Origin: an uncultured Lachnospiraceae bacterium
GTDB taxonomy: Bacteria > Bacillota > Clostridia > Lachnospirales > Lachnospiraceae
Direction: 5' to 3'
Length of the DNA stretch: 58,158 bases
Assembly (NCBI GenBank): GCA_948470905.1
Contig: CAOKQK010000010.1
Span: 1 to 58,158, forward strand
This document shows, piece after piece, positions 1 through 8,278 of the stretch; position 1 is the first letter of the stretch, and every line of letters begins with the position of its first letter. The translations under genes were made by a program, and so were the position numbers. The notes beneath the pieces are model-generated. The model was given only the letters and a program-made list of their open reading frames with translations. It was not told where the DNA came from and did not search any database.

Positions 1-23
1 CTCTCAACCGCGACAGCTTATTT

Positions 24-52
24 AGATTACCATAACTTTCCGGGTTTGTCAA
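24..52 (-). promoter_or_regulatory. Consensus promoter, downstream copy of a tandem pair
   Basis: On the minus strand TTGACA (52-47), a 17-bp spacer and TAATCT (29-24). It reads off the left edge, so its gene is not visible. With the second promoter 87 bp upstream it resembles the tandem promoters of an rRNA or other highly expressed operon (inference). Confidence 0.7.
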
Positions 53-110
53 CAGATTTTTTATTTTATTTTTTCATCTTGTTATCAGGTTTCCCTCAAC
101 AACGAAATTG

Positions 111-139
111 AGTATATCACCTGTTTCCCCACTTGTCAA
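111..139 (-). promoter_or_regulatory. Consensus promoter, upstream copy, with A-tract UP-like region
   Basis: Minus strand TTGACA (139-134), 17-bp spacer, TATACT (116-111). Upstream of it (about 140-215) are phased A tracts typical of an UP element. It points left, away from the lipoprotein gene. Apart from these promoters, 1-368 holds no gene I can support; the plus-strand ORF at 133-336 is low-complexity T-rich sequence. Confidence 0.7.
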
Positions 140-368
140 CAAAAAATTTCAAATTTTTTCATTTTTTTGCTTTTTTTTATTTTGTTGATATTTTTCCTTT
201 TTTATCTTCTGTCTTTTCACTTATGAAAATATACTGCATGTCCTTCAATCAGATATCTGTTCAGGGCGGAATAGCCAGTCATCGCCTTTACGCAGTTTCC
301 CTGCTGCAGTCCCTCCTGTATGCAGCGAAAGCCTGACCGGCATACCCGCCCCTTATACTACAGCCGTC

Positions 369-1103
369 CTAAAGCAGCTTAGCTGTAAATGTTTTTGTAT
401 CATTCTTTACATTCAGCAGAATGGATCCTATTTCGGAAGCCATCTCCTCTTTTACCTCCACCAGGATCACAGCCTCCGCGCTGGACTTGGCGGGAATCGT
501 ACCCATATAGGTAGACAGATCTTCCAATATCACTCCTGCACGAAGGGCACTTCTTGAATAAGTGTCGTTTACTGTCACCCGGAACGTTGCTCCGGAAGAT
601 AACAGATCAATCTCCTGTTCCTGCTCTGTGGTATTGTTGATCATAAAACTCAACACCAGAAGCTTCTTCCCCTTCGCCGCATTCAGGGAGAAAATACCGC
701 TCTCCCCGGTATCCGGATAAGCGTCGCAGATCTTCTGCCCGTTGTATACCAGGGTCACGCCATCCTGCAGCGCCAGCACTTCCTCCATGGTATAGGGATT
801 TTCGGGCACTGCCGGTTCTGTCACATCTGTCACCGGAGTATCGTCCACAGCTCCCATCCCTGACGGTTCCTTTGTGGCTTCCGGTCCGGACGGATCTTCA
901 TATTGTTTTTTATCTGACAGGGCACTGTCCACCAGACGGCTTCTGTGGTTTGCATCATACTTCATCATTGTGACTGCCACATATTCCCCGATAGCCTGTA
1001 TCTGCTCATCTGTCATATCAGGTATCGCATTCTTCCCGCAGCCGGTAAGCCCTGTACACAGCACAGCCGCAGCAAAAAAGGCTGCCATACTCTTTTTATT
1101 CAT
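369..1103 (-). CDS. Putative lipoprotein with Ig-like C-terminal domain
   Basis: A 244-residue exported protein of unknown function. The start chosen at 1103 has GGAGGG seven bases upstream and gives a classic lipoprotein signal: basic MNKKS, hydrophobic stretch, lipobox LTGC with Cys22. Longer starts upstream would put about 30 non-signal residues in front of it. After the signal come a helical stretch (about 25-70), a Pro/Thr/Glu-rich linker (about 75-110) and a C-terminal beta-rich domain with alternating hydrophobics ending KTFTAKLL. That resembles Ig-like DUF4352/DUF5067 lipoprotein domains (fold-level guess). It stands alone between the left promoters and a palindromic repeat. Expected on the outer face of the membrane; ligand unknown. 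Confidence 0.75.
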   Translation of the reverse strand: MNKKSMAAFFAAAVLCTGLTGCGKNAIPDMTDEQIQAIGEYVAVTMMKYDANHRSRLVDSALSDKKQYEDPSGPEATKEPSGMGAVDDTPVTDVTEPAVPENPYTMEEVLALQDGVTLVYNGQKICDAYPDTGESGIFSLNAAKGKKLLVLSFMINNTTEQEQEIDLLSSGATFRVTVNDTYSRSALRAGVILEDLSTYMGTIPAKSSAEAVILVEVKEEMASEIGSILLNVKNDTKTFTAKLL

Positions 1104-1211
1104 TTCCATACCCTCCTGCATGCTTTTGCACACGTTTAACACGCCACTCTTATCATACACCACAACAGATTTTAAGTCAACAAACTTCCGTTCAGGCACA
1201 GGATATGGCTG

Positions 1212-1373
1212 AACAGTTCAGCCAGTCCATGTAAATTGAGAAAAATTGTGCTTGCACAAATTTTACGAAATTTATATGGACTGAGGGAGCGCCATTTCAT
1301 GAATCAAAGGAAGCTGCGCAGCAGCGAAAAGCGCCGCAGGCGCGACTTTATGAATGGCGCGGGCTGAACTGTT
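1212..1373. repeat. Nested multi-arm palindromic element (cloverleaf-like)
   Basis: The outer arms AACAGTTCAGCC (1212-1223) and GGGCTGAACTGTT (1361-1373) are complementary. Inside are two further inverted pairs: AGTCCATGTAAATT (1224-1237) with AATTTATATGGACT (about 1269-1282), and GCGCCATTTCATGA (1289-1302) with TGAATGGCGC (1351-1360). Each encloses its own hairpin (TTGTGCTTGCACAA; GCGCCGCAGGCGC). The whole folds as a three-way junction. It lies between the 3' end of an ABC exporter gene and the lipoprotein start. Its termini resemble palindromes near 18.05, 32.78 and 34.5 kb. Confidence 0.75.
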
Positions 1374-1390
1374 ACTGATATGGCAACAAA

Positions 1391-3331
1391 TCATGCGCCA
1401 ACATTTTCGGAGCTCTCCTCCACGTAATATTTCGCCTGTGCATGCCACATTCCGGCGTAATGTCCCCCCTGGGCCAGCAGCTTGTCATGGCTGCCCCTCT
1501 CCACGATCTTCCCCTGGTCGAATACCACGATATCATCGCAGAGGCGGCAGCTGCTCATGCGGTGGGAAATATAAACGCTGGTCTTCCCCTTCACCATCTC
1601 CTGAAATCTTTCATACACCTGGGCTTCACTGAGAGGATCCAAAGCGGCGGTGGGTTCATCCAATACCACAAAGGGCGCGTCTTTATACAACGCTCTCGCA
1701 AGCGCCAGCTTCTGCGCTTCCCCGCCGCTGATGTCCACGCCCCCTTCCTTGTCCTTGAAAAGCAGCGTGTCTATCCCGTCCGGCAGCCCCCTGACAAATT
1801 CTGCCGCCCCCGCCCGTTCCAGACAGTCCCAGATCCTGGCATCCTGTCTCTCATAGCCTGTGACGATATTTTCCCAAAGGGGGAATGCGAACAGTTTAAA
1901 ATCCTGGAATACCACACCGAACAGCTCCCTGTATTCCTCCTCCTTATATTTGCGGATATCAATGCCGTTCAGGGTGATAACGCCCTCCGTGGGCTCATAA
2001 AGCCTGCACAGAAGCTTGACGAAGGTGGTCTTGCCCGCCCCGTTTTTCCCCACCAATGCCAGCTTATCCTTCATGATAAGCTTACAATTCACATGTTTTA
2101 AGATCATCTCCTCATTGCCCGGATAATGGAAGCTCACATCTTTGAACTCTATCTCATACTCTCCGTCCAGGCGCTTTTCCACAGGTATCGTTCCGTGCTT
2201 ATGGCTGCTCTCCATCTGCATGAATTCCAGGAAATCCGTCATATAAGTGCAGCTGCGGCTAAGCTGTGAGCTGTATCCGGCAAGCCTGCGGAACCCGTTG
2301 GACAAATTGCCCAGCGCTCCCGAATACTGGGTAAAGGCGCCGATGGTGATGGCGCCCGCAAGCACCTTTACCGCCACAAAGAGATAGCTGCACACCACAA
2401 AAAAGCCATTTACCGTATTTTGGAACAGTTCTTTTTTTAAAGTCATATCGCACTGCTCACCGTAAAAGGAATGCACCCTTTTGTTTTCATTCTCAAGGTT
2501 GCCCATGAGCATTCTTTTCATATCATAGATCCGAACTACCTTTGCAGCCTGGTTATTTCCCAGAATCCTGTTCAGAAGATAATTTACTTTGGTCTCCATC
2601 CCCGTATGCTTTCGGAGATACTCCCCGGAATCCCTTGCCGATCGGGCATTGATCTTAAAATAAGACAGCGCTGCGATGCCGGAAAACAAGAGCACTGCCA
2701 GAACCGATACCGCCGGATGCGCCGCCAGCGCCAACACCGGTATCCCGGTCCCCGGCCTGCTTAAGCACAGCGTCCCGATCAGCCCCACTGCCGTTACCGT
2801 GTTAAGCAGGCTTTCCAGCAGCCCCTGATAAGCATCCACAATACCGCCCAGTCCACCGTACATGTCTGCCGTCCGCTCCGAGCTGTATATCTTGTTCGCC
2901 GTCTCCGGCTGTTCCATCGTCTCATAATCAAGGGACACTGCTTTCTCCCGCATCATCACGGCAAACGCAATATCACTGCGCTGCCTTGACTTTGCATATA
3001 CTTTTGACACCAGCCGTCCCACAACCCCAAAAGCCAGCCCTGTGATGACCAACACTGCCGCATAGAAAAAAGCGGCGGAAAAATCTCCTGTAAGCAGCAT
3101 GTCGATCAGCCTTGCGGTCCAAAACAGCTCCAGGTATGTTTTTACCACATTTATTACGCTGTTTATGATGCGCAGCGGTATTGACGAGGGGTCCACCTTA
3201 TGGGCTATTTTCAATAAAGCAAAGCCCGTGCGGTGGTATCCGAACGATTTTTCCAGCTTTTGTGCAAGGGTTTTCTTTTGATCCTTTTGAACATTATCAG
3301 CTTCATCACCTTGTTTCATTCCGTCCTGCAT
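1391..3331 (-). CDS. ABC exporter half-transporter (TMD-NBD), second of a pair
   Basis: A 646-residue fused permease/ATPase of the type that exports peptides, lipids or drugs. Residues about 30-360 are the membrane domain with several hydrophobic spans. The nucleotide-binding domain follows: Walker A LVGKNGAGKTT (about 425), signature DISGGEAQK (about 534), Walker B FVVLDEPTAALD (about 554) and H-loop YISHR. Start at 3331 has GGAGG seven bases upstream. It lies 20 bp downstream of another half-transporter of the same design, so the two probably form a heterodimer in one transcript. Both catalytic sites look intact. The GHKL/LytTR pair just upstream suggests signal-controlled export; substrate unknown. 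Confidence 0.88.
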   Translation of the reverse strand: MQDGMKQGDEADNVQKDQKKTLAQKLEKSFGYHRTGFALLKIAHKVDPSSIPLRIINSVINVVKTYLELFWTARLIDMLLTGDFSAAFFYAAVLVITGLAFGVVGRLVSKVYAKSRQRSDIAFAVMMREKAVSLDYETMEQPETANKIYSSERTADMYGGLGGIVDAYQGLLESLLNTVTAVGLIGTLCLSRPGTGIPVLALAAHPAVSVLAVLLFSGIAALSYFKINARSARDSGEYLRKHTGMETKVNYLLNRILGNNQAAKVVRIYDMKRMLMGNLENENKRVHSFYGEQCDMTLKKELFQNTVNGFFVVCSYLFVAVKVLAGAITIGAFTQYSGALGNLSNGFRRLAGYSSQLSRSCTYMTDFLEFMQMESSHKHGTIPVEKRLDGEYEIEFKDVSFHYPGNEEMILKHVNCKLIMKDKLALVGKNGAGKTTFVKLLCRLYEPTEGVITLNGIDIRKYKEEEYRELFGVVFQDFKLFAFPLWENIVTGYERQDARIWDCLERAGAAEFVRGLPDGIDTLLFKDKEGGVDISGGEAQKLALARALYKDAPFVVLDEPTAALDPLSEAQVYERFQEMVKGKTSVYISHRMSSCRLCDDIVVFDQGKIVERGSHDKLLAQGGHYAGMWHAQAKYYVEESSENVGA

Positions 3332-3351
3332 ATCCTGACCTCCTCCCCGGT

Positions 3352-5211
3352 TTACTGTGCCTGCGCCTTCTTCTTTTCATTCTCATAATACTGCGCCTGT
3401 GTGTGGAACATGGCGGCATATGTCCCCTGCCTTTCCATCAGCTGCTCATGGCTTCCCTCCTCTGCGATCCTCCCCTCCTCCAGATACAGGATACGGTCGC
3501 AGAATTTGGTGGAGCTTAATCTGTGGGAAATAAAAATGCTGGTCTTATCCCGGGTCATCTCATAATATTGTTCATACATCCTGCTCTCGGCAATAGGGTC
3601 AAGCGCAGCGGTAGGCTCATCCAGGATCATCACCGGGGAATCCTTATACAAAGCCCTCGCCAGCATCAGCCTCTGCAGCTCCCCGCCGGACAGGCTCACT
3701 CCCGCCTTATCCAGATCCTTGTTCATAGAAGTCTGTTCCTTCCTGTCAAGCTGCTCAACCCTGTCCCACAGACCTGCGTCCTGCAGGCACTGCCGCAGTC
3801 TCTTTCTGTCGGTTTCTTCCTCCCGTCTGCAGGACACATTGTCCGCCAGGGAAAAGGAAAAGGCAAATACGTCCTGGAATACAACCGTGAACTCTTTCCT
3901 GTATTCCTCAGGCGACAGAGACGACACATCCTGCCCATCCAGATAGATTTTCCCTGACGTAGGACGATACAGCCCGCAGATCAGCTTGATCAGGGTAGAT
4001 TTCCCCGCACCGTTCATGCCGACCAGGGCAATCTTTTCTCCCGGCGTGATCGTCAGTGACAAATCATGGATGACATCCTTCTCTTTGTCCTCGTAGCGAA
4101 AGCATACGTGCTCCAGACGGATCTCATGGGTCTTTCCCGGACTCGTCACCGCTTCCTGGCCGAAGTGATTTTCCCCGCAGAATTCCAGAAAGTCCCGATA
4201 CCGGTCCATCAGCCTGTTATTGCGCAGTATCTCCGTCACCGCGCCCATAAGCGCAGACATCCTGCCGCTGAAACTGGCTGTAATACCCACATACAGCAAA
4301 AATGACGCCAGTTCCATCTCTCCCTGAGCCATCTGGTAGATCAAATATGCATAGATCAAGATATTTTTAGCAGACGACAGGACAATCTCCGTAATCCCTG
4401 CATGGATGGAACAGCTTCTCTCCTTTCCGCTCCAGCGGACAAGCTCCTCTTTTATCTTGTCAAATTCCTCCCGAAACCAATCCCACATGCGATAGATCCT
4501 GATGTCCTTACCGCTTGCCGGGACCAATGCCTCCCGTTTCAGATACCGATAGCTCTGGTGGGACCTGATGTATTCCTTTGTATATTTCTCCGCCCTGTGA
4601 TTCGCATAAATACGAATTGCAGTGACAATCCCGGTGGTCAAAAGCAGCAATATCAAAATCCACCCGTTAATCCTGCCAACGATGACGGAATACACGATCA
4701 GCCCAAGCAACGCGGTCATGGCATTTTCATATGCGTTCAGGTACGCCTCTATGCCCGCGGTATTGCCGGAATACAGATTAAGCCGTCCGCCCTCCAGCTT
4801 CTGCTGTCCTTCCCTGCTTTCCAGCTTCTGGAAATCCACCCCCATTGCCGCCCCAAAAAGCTCGGTTCCCAAGCTGATCCTGCAGCAGAACCTGCCTTTT
4901 GAGCTGACGCCCGCCACGTACCCGTTCAAAATCTGCAGTCCCTGCAGCACAAGCACATAAGCTGCCAACAGCAGAAAAATCACTCCCGGCTGCCATTGGC
5001 TGCCCAGCAGGTAGACCACCGCGCTGGGCAGCGCCATGGCAGCAAAGGGCTGCACCACCGATAGGATAACTGTGGCAAAGGATACCGCCGCCGCTTTCGG
5101 CCCCTCCATTTCCACAAGCTTTGCATACGCTGTCCGGCAATTGTCCCAAATAGGATAGTGCCGATATGAAATCTCATTCTCCTGTTTCTTTTTCTGCGAT
5201 TTCCGAAACAT
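3352..5211 (-). CDS. ABC exporter half-transporter (TMD-NBD), first of a pair
   Basis: A 619-residue half-exporter and probable partner of the next gene. Start at 5211 (MFRKSQ) has GGGAGG about seven bases upstream; the open frame extends 60 codons further but passes through a terminator-like hairpin, so that extension is unlikely. Membrane domain about 20-340. Nucleotide-binding domain: Walker A LVGMNGAGKST (about 397), signature SLSGGELQR (about 507), Walker B MILDEPTAALD (about 528), FISHR. Both ATPase domains of the pair look catalytically complete, unlike many heterodimeric exporters with one degenerate site. It follows the GHKL kinase after 184 bp that includes the hairpin at 5286-5309, so it may be separately transcribed or attenuated. 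Confidence 0.88.
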   Translation of the reverse strand: MFRKSQKKKQENEISYRHYPIWDNCRTAYAKLVEMEGPKAAAVSFATVILSVVQPFAAMALPSAVVYLLGSQWQPGVIFLLLAAYVLVLQGLQILNGYVAGVSSKGRFCCRISLGTELFGAAMGVDFQKLESREGQQKLEGGRLNLYSGNTAGIEAYLNAYENAMTALLGLIVYSVIVGRINGWILILLLLTTGIVTAIRIYANHRAEKYTKEYIRSHQSYRYLKREALVPASGKDIRIYRMWDWFREEFDKIKEELVRWSGKERSCSIHAGITEIVLSSAKNILIYAYLIYQMAQGEMELASFLLYVGITASFSGRMSALMGAVTEILRNNRLMDRYRDFLEFCGENHFGQEAVTSPGKTHEIRLEHVCFRYEDKEKDVIHDLSLTITPGEKIALVGMNGAGKSTLIKLICGLYRPTSGKIYLDGQDVSSLSPEEYRKEFTVVFQDVFAFSFSLADNVSCRREEETDRKRLRQCLQDAGLWDRVEQLDRKEQTSMNKDLDKAGVSLSGGELQRLMLARALYKDSPVMILDEPTAALDPIAESRMYEQYYEMTRDKTSIFISHRLSSTKFCDRILYLEEGRIAEEGSHEQLMERQGTYAAMFHTQAQYYENEKKKAQAQ

Positions 5212-5285
5212 ACTTTGCCTCCCTGTCTCAAATTTCCTCCTGACGCCAGTCCTGTAAAGATCGATCACAGAAATTATTATGAATG

Positions 5286-5309
5286 AAAAATCCCCCTTGC
5301 GGAGGATTT
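5286..5309 (-). terminator. Intrinsic terminator or attenuator between kinase and exporter genes
   Basis: On the minus strand AAATCCTCC, a GCAA tetraloop and GGGGGATTT form a 9-bp stem (one G-T pair) followed by a T run. It sits after the GHKL kinase and before the ABC pair, so it either ends the regulatory transcript or attenuates read-through. Confidence 0.7.
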
Positions 5310-5395
5310 CTGCACGAATTGTTCTTTTTTTATCTCCAAATGTAAGGAACCAACAACCTTGCGGGAACAGAGTTCCGACGGGCAGCAACACAGCA

Positions 5396-6676
5396 TCACA
5401 GCGGCAGCGTCACCTCCGCCGCAAAAATCCCCGGCTCGTTTGCCAGGGTCAGATAACCCTCATATTTGTCTGTCAGCGCTTTCACCCGCTTCATACCCAG
5501 CCCATGGTTTCCGCGCTTGGAAGAAATATAATTTCTTTCGTTAAAGTCCAGCTCCTCCTTTGCGGAATTTTGGACGGAAATATACAGCTGGGACTTCTTC
5601 ACCGCCATATAAATACGCAGAAAGCGCATCTGTTCCGGAATCTTCTCGCATGCCTCCAGGGCGTTATCCAAAAGATTGCCCAGCAATACGCACATGTCCA
5701 CATCTTCCACGGAAAGATCTTCCGGCAGGACTGCTTTACAGTTAATCCTTACTTTTTTCTGCCTGGCCAGGGTCAGTTTGCTGTTCAAGATGGCATCCGT
5801 CATCAGATTGCCGGATTTCACATAGGTATCCACACTGTCCAGATCCTGTTCCAGCTCGTCCAGATACTGCCTCATCTCCTCAAGCTGCCCCAATGAAAGC
5901 TGTACTTTCATCACCTGCATGTGGTTGTGGTAATCATGCCGCCAGCCCCTCATATTCAGGTAGATATCCCTGATCTCCTCATATTGATGTCCAAGGATAT
6001 CCCTCTGGAACTGCTCCGTCCGCACCTCATAACTCTGATGATAAGAAAAAAGTGTCCCTTCCAGAGAAAGGAACAACAGAAGCTCCAACGCAGCAATGCC
6101 CGCCAGCATACCCATGCCCGCAGTATCCCGCACATTCCATATATACAAACACAGCACAGCATAAATCCCTGTATTCAGCATGCCGCTCCATATGCTCAGA
6201 TACCCCCTTTCCAAAGCCAGCAGCAATAGGAACACCGCCATGACCGCCCCGTTTAAGAATATGCCCGCCCACACAGTTTGCCCCATGGCACACAGGGAGA
6301 TCAGCAGCCCGGGAACAAGCGCCTTCCGCCACTGCTGCCTGAAAGGTTTCCCGTCATAAAATAATACATACAATAAAAGGACCAGCGTGATCACAAGCCA
6401 GCCCCAAAGGCTGCGCCATGCCAACCCGCCGGCATATCCGGCCGTAAGCACATCGACACACGCTTCGTTCCACCCGCCGGCATGTCCGGCAAAGTCCCCG
6501 CCCAAATATCCGGCGATCGTCCCCCACAAAGCCCATACCTTTGCAGCAGCCAATATTCCCAGGGTCAGCCCCCAGGTGACTATCCTCTTTCTGTATCCCT
6601 TTTCCAGTTCCGTGACCTGCTCTATATAATATTGATATAATGCCAGCCAAATTAACTGGATCCCTGTCTGTACCAT
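5396..6676 (-). CDS. GHKL-type sensor histidine kinase
   Basis: A 426-residue membrane kinase of the AgrC/VirS type. The N-terminal half (about 1-210) is a chain of hydrophobic helices without a large extracellular loop, as in peptide-sensing kinases. The phosphoacceptor region is RGWRHDYHNHM (His near 246). A helical linker precedes the GHKL ATPase with N-box NLLDNALEA and a glycine-rich GNHGLGM segment. It ends 184 bp before the ABC exporter pair and starts 31 bp after the LytTR regulator, its obvious partner. By analogy with Agr-like systems the ligand could be a peptide and the exporters the output, but no precursor peptide gene is recognisable in this cluster. Confidence 0.85.
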   Translation of the reverse strand: MVQTGIQLIWLALYQYYIEQVTELEKGYRKRIVTWGLTLGILAAAKVWALWGTIAGYLGGDFAGHAGGWNEACVDVLTAGYAGGLAWRSLWGWLVITLVLLLYVLFYDGKPFRQQWRKALVPGLLISLCAMGQTVWAGIFLNGAVMAVFLLLLALERGYLSIWSGMLNTGIYAVLCLYIWNVRDTAGMGMLAGIAALELLLFLSLEGTLFSYHQSYEVRTEQFQRDILGHQYEEIRDIYLNMRGWRHDYHNHMQVMKVQLSLGQLEEMRQYLDELEQDLDSVDTYVKSGNLMTDAILNSKLTLARQKKVRINCKAVLPEDLSVEDVDMCVLLGNLLDNALEACEKIPEQMRFLRIYMAVKKSQLYISVQNSAKEELDFNERNYISSKRGNHGLGMKRVKALTDKYEGYLTLANEPGIFAAEVTLPL

Positions 6677-6707
6677 AAGTTCCGCCCCTGCCCTGTTTGA
6701 AGAATAC

Positions 6708-7433
6708 TCAGAAACTTTTCCTGCGGAAATACTGCAGATATGCCTGGTTCAAGGCTTCCCATTTCCCTCTGGCAACGGGTACAAACGCCTGATTCTCCAT
6801 CTGGACATCCTTCCTGGAGATCCTTTCCACACAGTCCAGATGGATCAGGTAAGAGCGGTGAGGCTTGAAAAAGTTATCCTTATTTTCCTCCAGCTCCTGC
6901 TCCAGCTGCTGGATCCCCGCCTTACACATAAGCCTGCTCCCGTCCCTTTTCCAGACAATCGTGCCGTGCCCGTCGCTTTCCAGATAACAAACATCCGACA
7001 CATAGACTCTCTCCATCTCTCCCCCAGACAGAGGAACAATAAGCGCTTCCCTGCGGCGCATGTGCTCCCCCGCCCTGTCCAGTGCCGCCCACAGCCTCTC
7101 CCTTTTCAAGGGTTTCACAATATAGGACACTGCTTCAAGGTCATATCCCTCCAGGGCAAAATCAGGATTCCCCGTCACAAAAATAATGCTGATACGCTCT
7201 CCCATTCCGCGAAGTTTTCTTGCCAGCGCGATTCCGTCCATCCCCGGCATCTCTATATCCAAAAGCAGCACATCTGTATCCTTCCTCTCCTCCCAGGCGA
7301 ACAAAAAGGCATCCGCACTGGTGTAAAGCTCCACACTGTACGTCTCCTTCTTTTCCCCTGCCCAGTCACCTACTTCCCTCTCCAGGTCGGACAGAACTGC
7401 CTTCTTATCGTCACAAATTGCAAAATGTATCAT
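6708..7433 (-). CDS. LytTR-family response regulator
   Basis: A 241-residue cytoplasmic regulator. Receiver domain at the N terminus (FAICDDK acidic pocket; phosphoacceptor Asp about 58 in LLLDIEMPGMDG; KPL lysine). C-terminal LytTR DNA-binding domain from about 140, with KPHRSYLIHLDCVERI. The start at 7433 was chosen because the receiver begins directly there (MIHFAICDD); the preceding open frame lies inside the upstream gene. The start overlaps the stop of the AAC(3)-like gene by 4 bp (ATGA), which implies translational coupling. Probably phosphorylated by the downstream GHKL kinase. LytTR sites are direct repeats spaced about one helical turn; I did not find a convincing pair upstream of the ABC genes. 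Confidence 0.88.
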   Translation of the reverse strand: MIHFAICDDKKAVLSDLEREVGDWAGEKKETYSVELYTSADAFLFAWEERKDTDVLLLDIEMPGMDGIALARKLRGMGERISIIFVTGNPDFALEGYDLEAVSYIVKPLKRERLWAALDRAGEHMRRREALIVPLSGGEMERVYVSDVCYLESDGHGTIVWKRDGSRLMCKAGIQQLEQELEENKDNFFKPHRSYLIHLDCVERISRKDVQMENQAFVPVARGKWEALNQAYLQYFRRKSF

Positions 7434-8251
7434 TTTCTCTGCACCACAGCCTCCTGGGCACAGATATCCCGCCATCGTTCCGGCGGGATATCTGCTTTTG
7501 TCACCAGGCACTCCGGATCCGACGCCAGAATATGCCGGGTCACTTCAAACACACCCTGCGCGTCACACAGGATACAGTCCGCATCCCCGAATTTCAGCCT
7601 CTTTGCCGCGCCAGTATCATAAAAAGCCTGCTCCAGCTTTACGAAATCCTCGGATATGTGAGGCTGCATGGCATTATAATGCCTGCGCATATAGACAGCT
7701 TTCAAGCTGCCGCCTGGCATGGCTACCTGCAGAAGCACGGGCCGATCCGTCAGGCGGTTTGGCACATTCAACACCTCCTCCACACTGTGGATGAAAGTGT
7801 TCCTCTCATGCCCCACGCCCACCAGCAGGATTTTCCCCTTCACCTGCCTGAGCCTGTCATAACAGCCTCCCGGCGTACAGGGTGTGTTGCAGTTCTCCTC
7901 TCCCGCCACATATGCCGCGGCATCCTGCCCGTAAGCGGCAACGCTGTGAGTGGGGTGCAAGGAACGCACCACCCCCGGGCGCCTGCGGAAAATATTTGTC
8001 AAAAGCCCCACACAGGATTCTTCTCTGGCGGGATCATAGACACAATGCTCCCCCTTCATCTGCGCCCAGGTATGTGTGGGCAGGAGCAGAAGCCCCCGCC
8101 CAAAATACTCCATCCAGGCATCCACTACCGTATCCGCGCCGCCCTCCACATGGCCGATGGCTTTCATGGAAGAATGGATCAGTACCGTATCCGTATTCCG
8201 TAAGCCGCCTTCCTGAAGCTGCCTCTTTAAATCTTCCTTTGTATATCCCAT
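7430..8251 (-). CDS. AAC(3)-family N-acetyltransferase
   Basis: About 273 residues with the hallmarks of the antibiotic N-acetyltransferase AAC(3)/YokD fold: HSSMKAIGHVEGGADTV near the N terminus, PTHTWAQMKGEHCVYDP, SLHPTHSVAAYG and LLVGVGHERNTFIH. Family members acetylate an amine using acetyl-CoA; many chromosomal copies have unknown substrates and confer no resistance. ATG at 8251 is preferred (AAGGCGG eight bases upstream); an ATG two codons earlier is only two bases from that site. The gene follows hflX by 27 bp and overlaps the LytTR gene by 4 bp. That coupling to a quorum-type two-component system and exporter pair suggests its substrate may be the exported or sensed compound (inference). 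Not evidence of aminoglycoside resistance. Confidence 0.82.
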   Translation of the reverse strand: MGYTKEDLKRQLQEGGLRNTDTVLIHSSMKAIGHVEGGADTVVDAWMEYFGRGLLLLPTHTWAQMKGEHCVYDPAREESCVGLLTNIFRRRPGVVRSLHPTHSVAAYGQDAAAYVAGEENCNTPCTPGGCYDRLRQVKGKILLVGVGHERNTFIHSVEEVLNVPNRLTDRPVLLQVAMPGGSLKAVYMRRHYNAMQPHISEDFVKLEQAFYDTGAAKRLKFGDADCILCDAQGVFEVTRHILASDPECLVTKADIPPERWRDICAQEAVVQRK

Positions 8252-8278
8252 ATCCATTGCCGCCTTTTTATATAGTGC

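Noticed and set aside
133-336. Plus-strand 67-codon ORF
   Set aside because: T-rich low-complexity sequence over a promoter region, no ribosome binding site.
7430-8251. Aminoglycoside resistance gene
   Set aside because: Only family-level similarity to AAC(3); many homologues have other or unknown substrates, and context is signalling and export.
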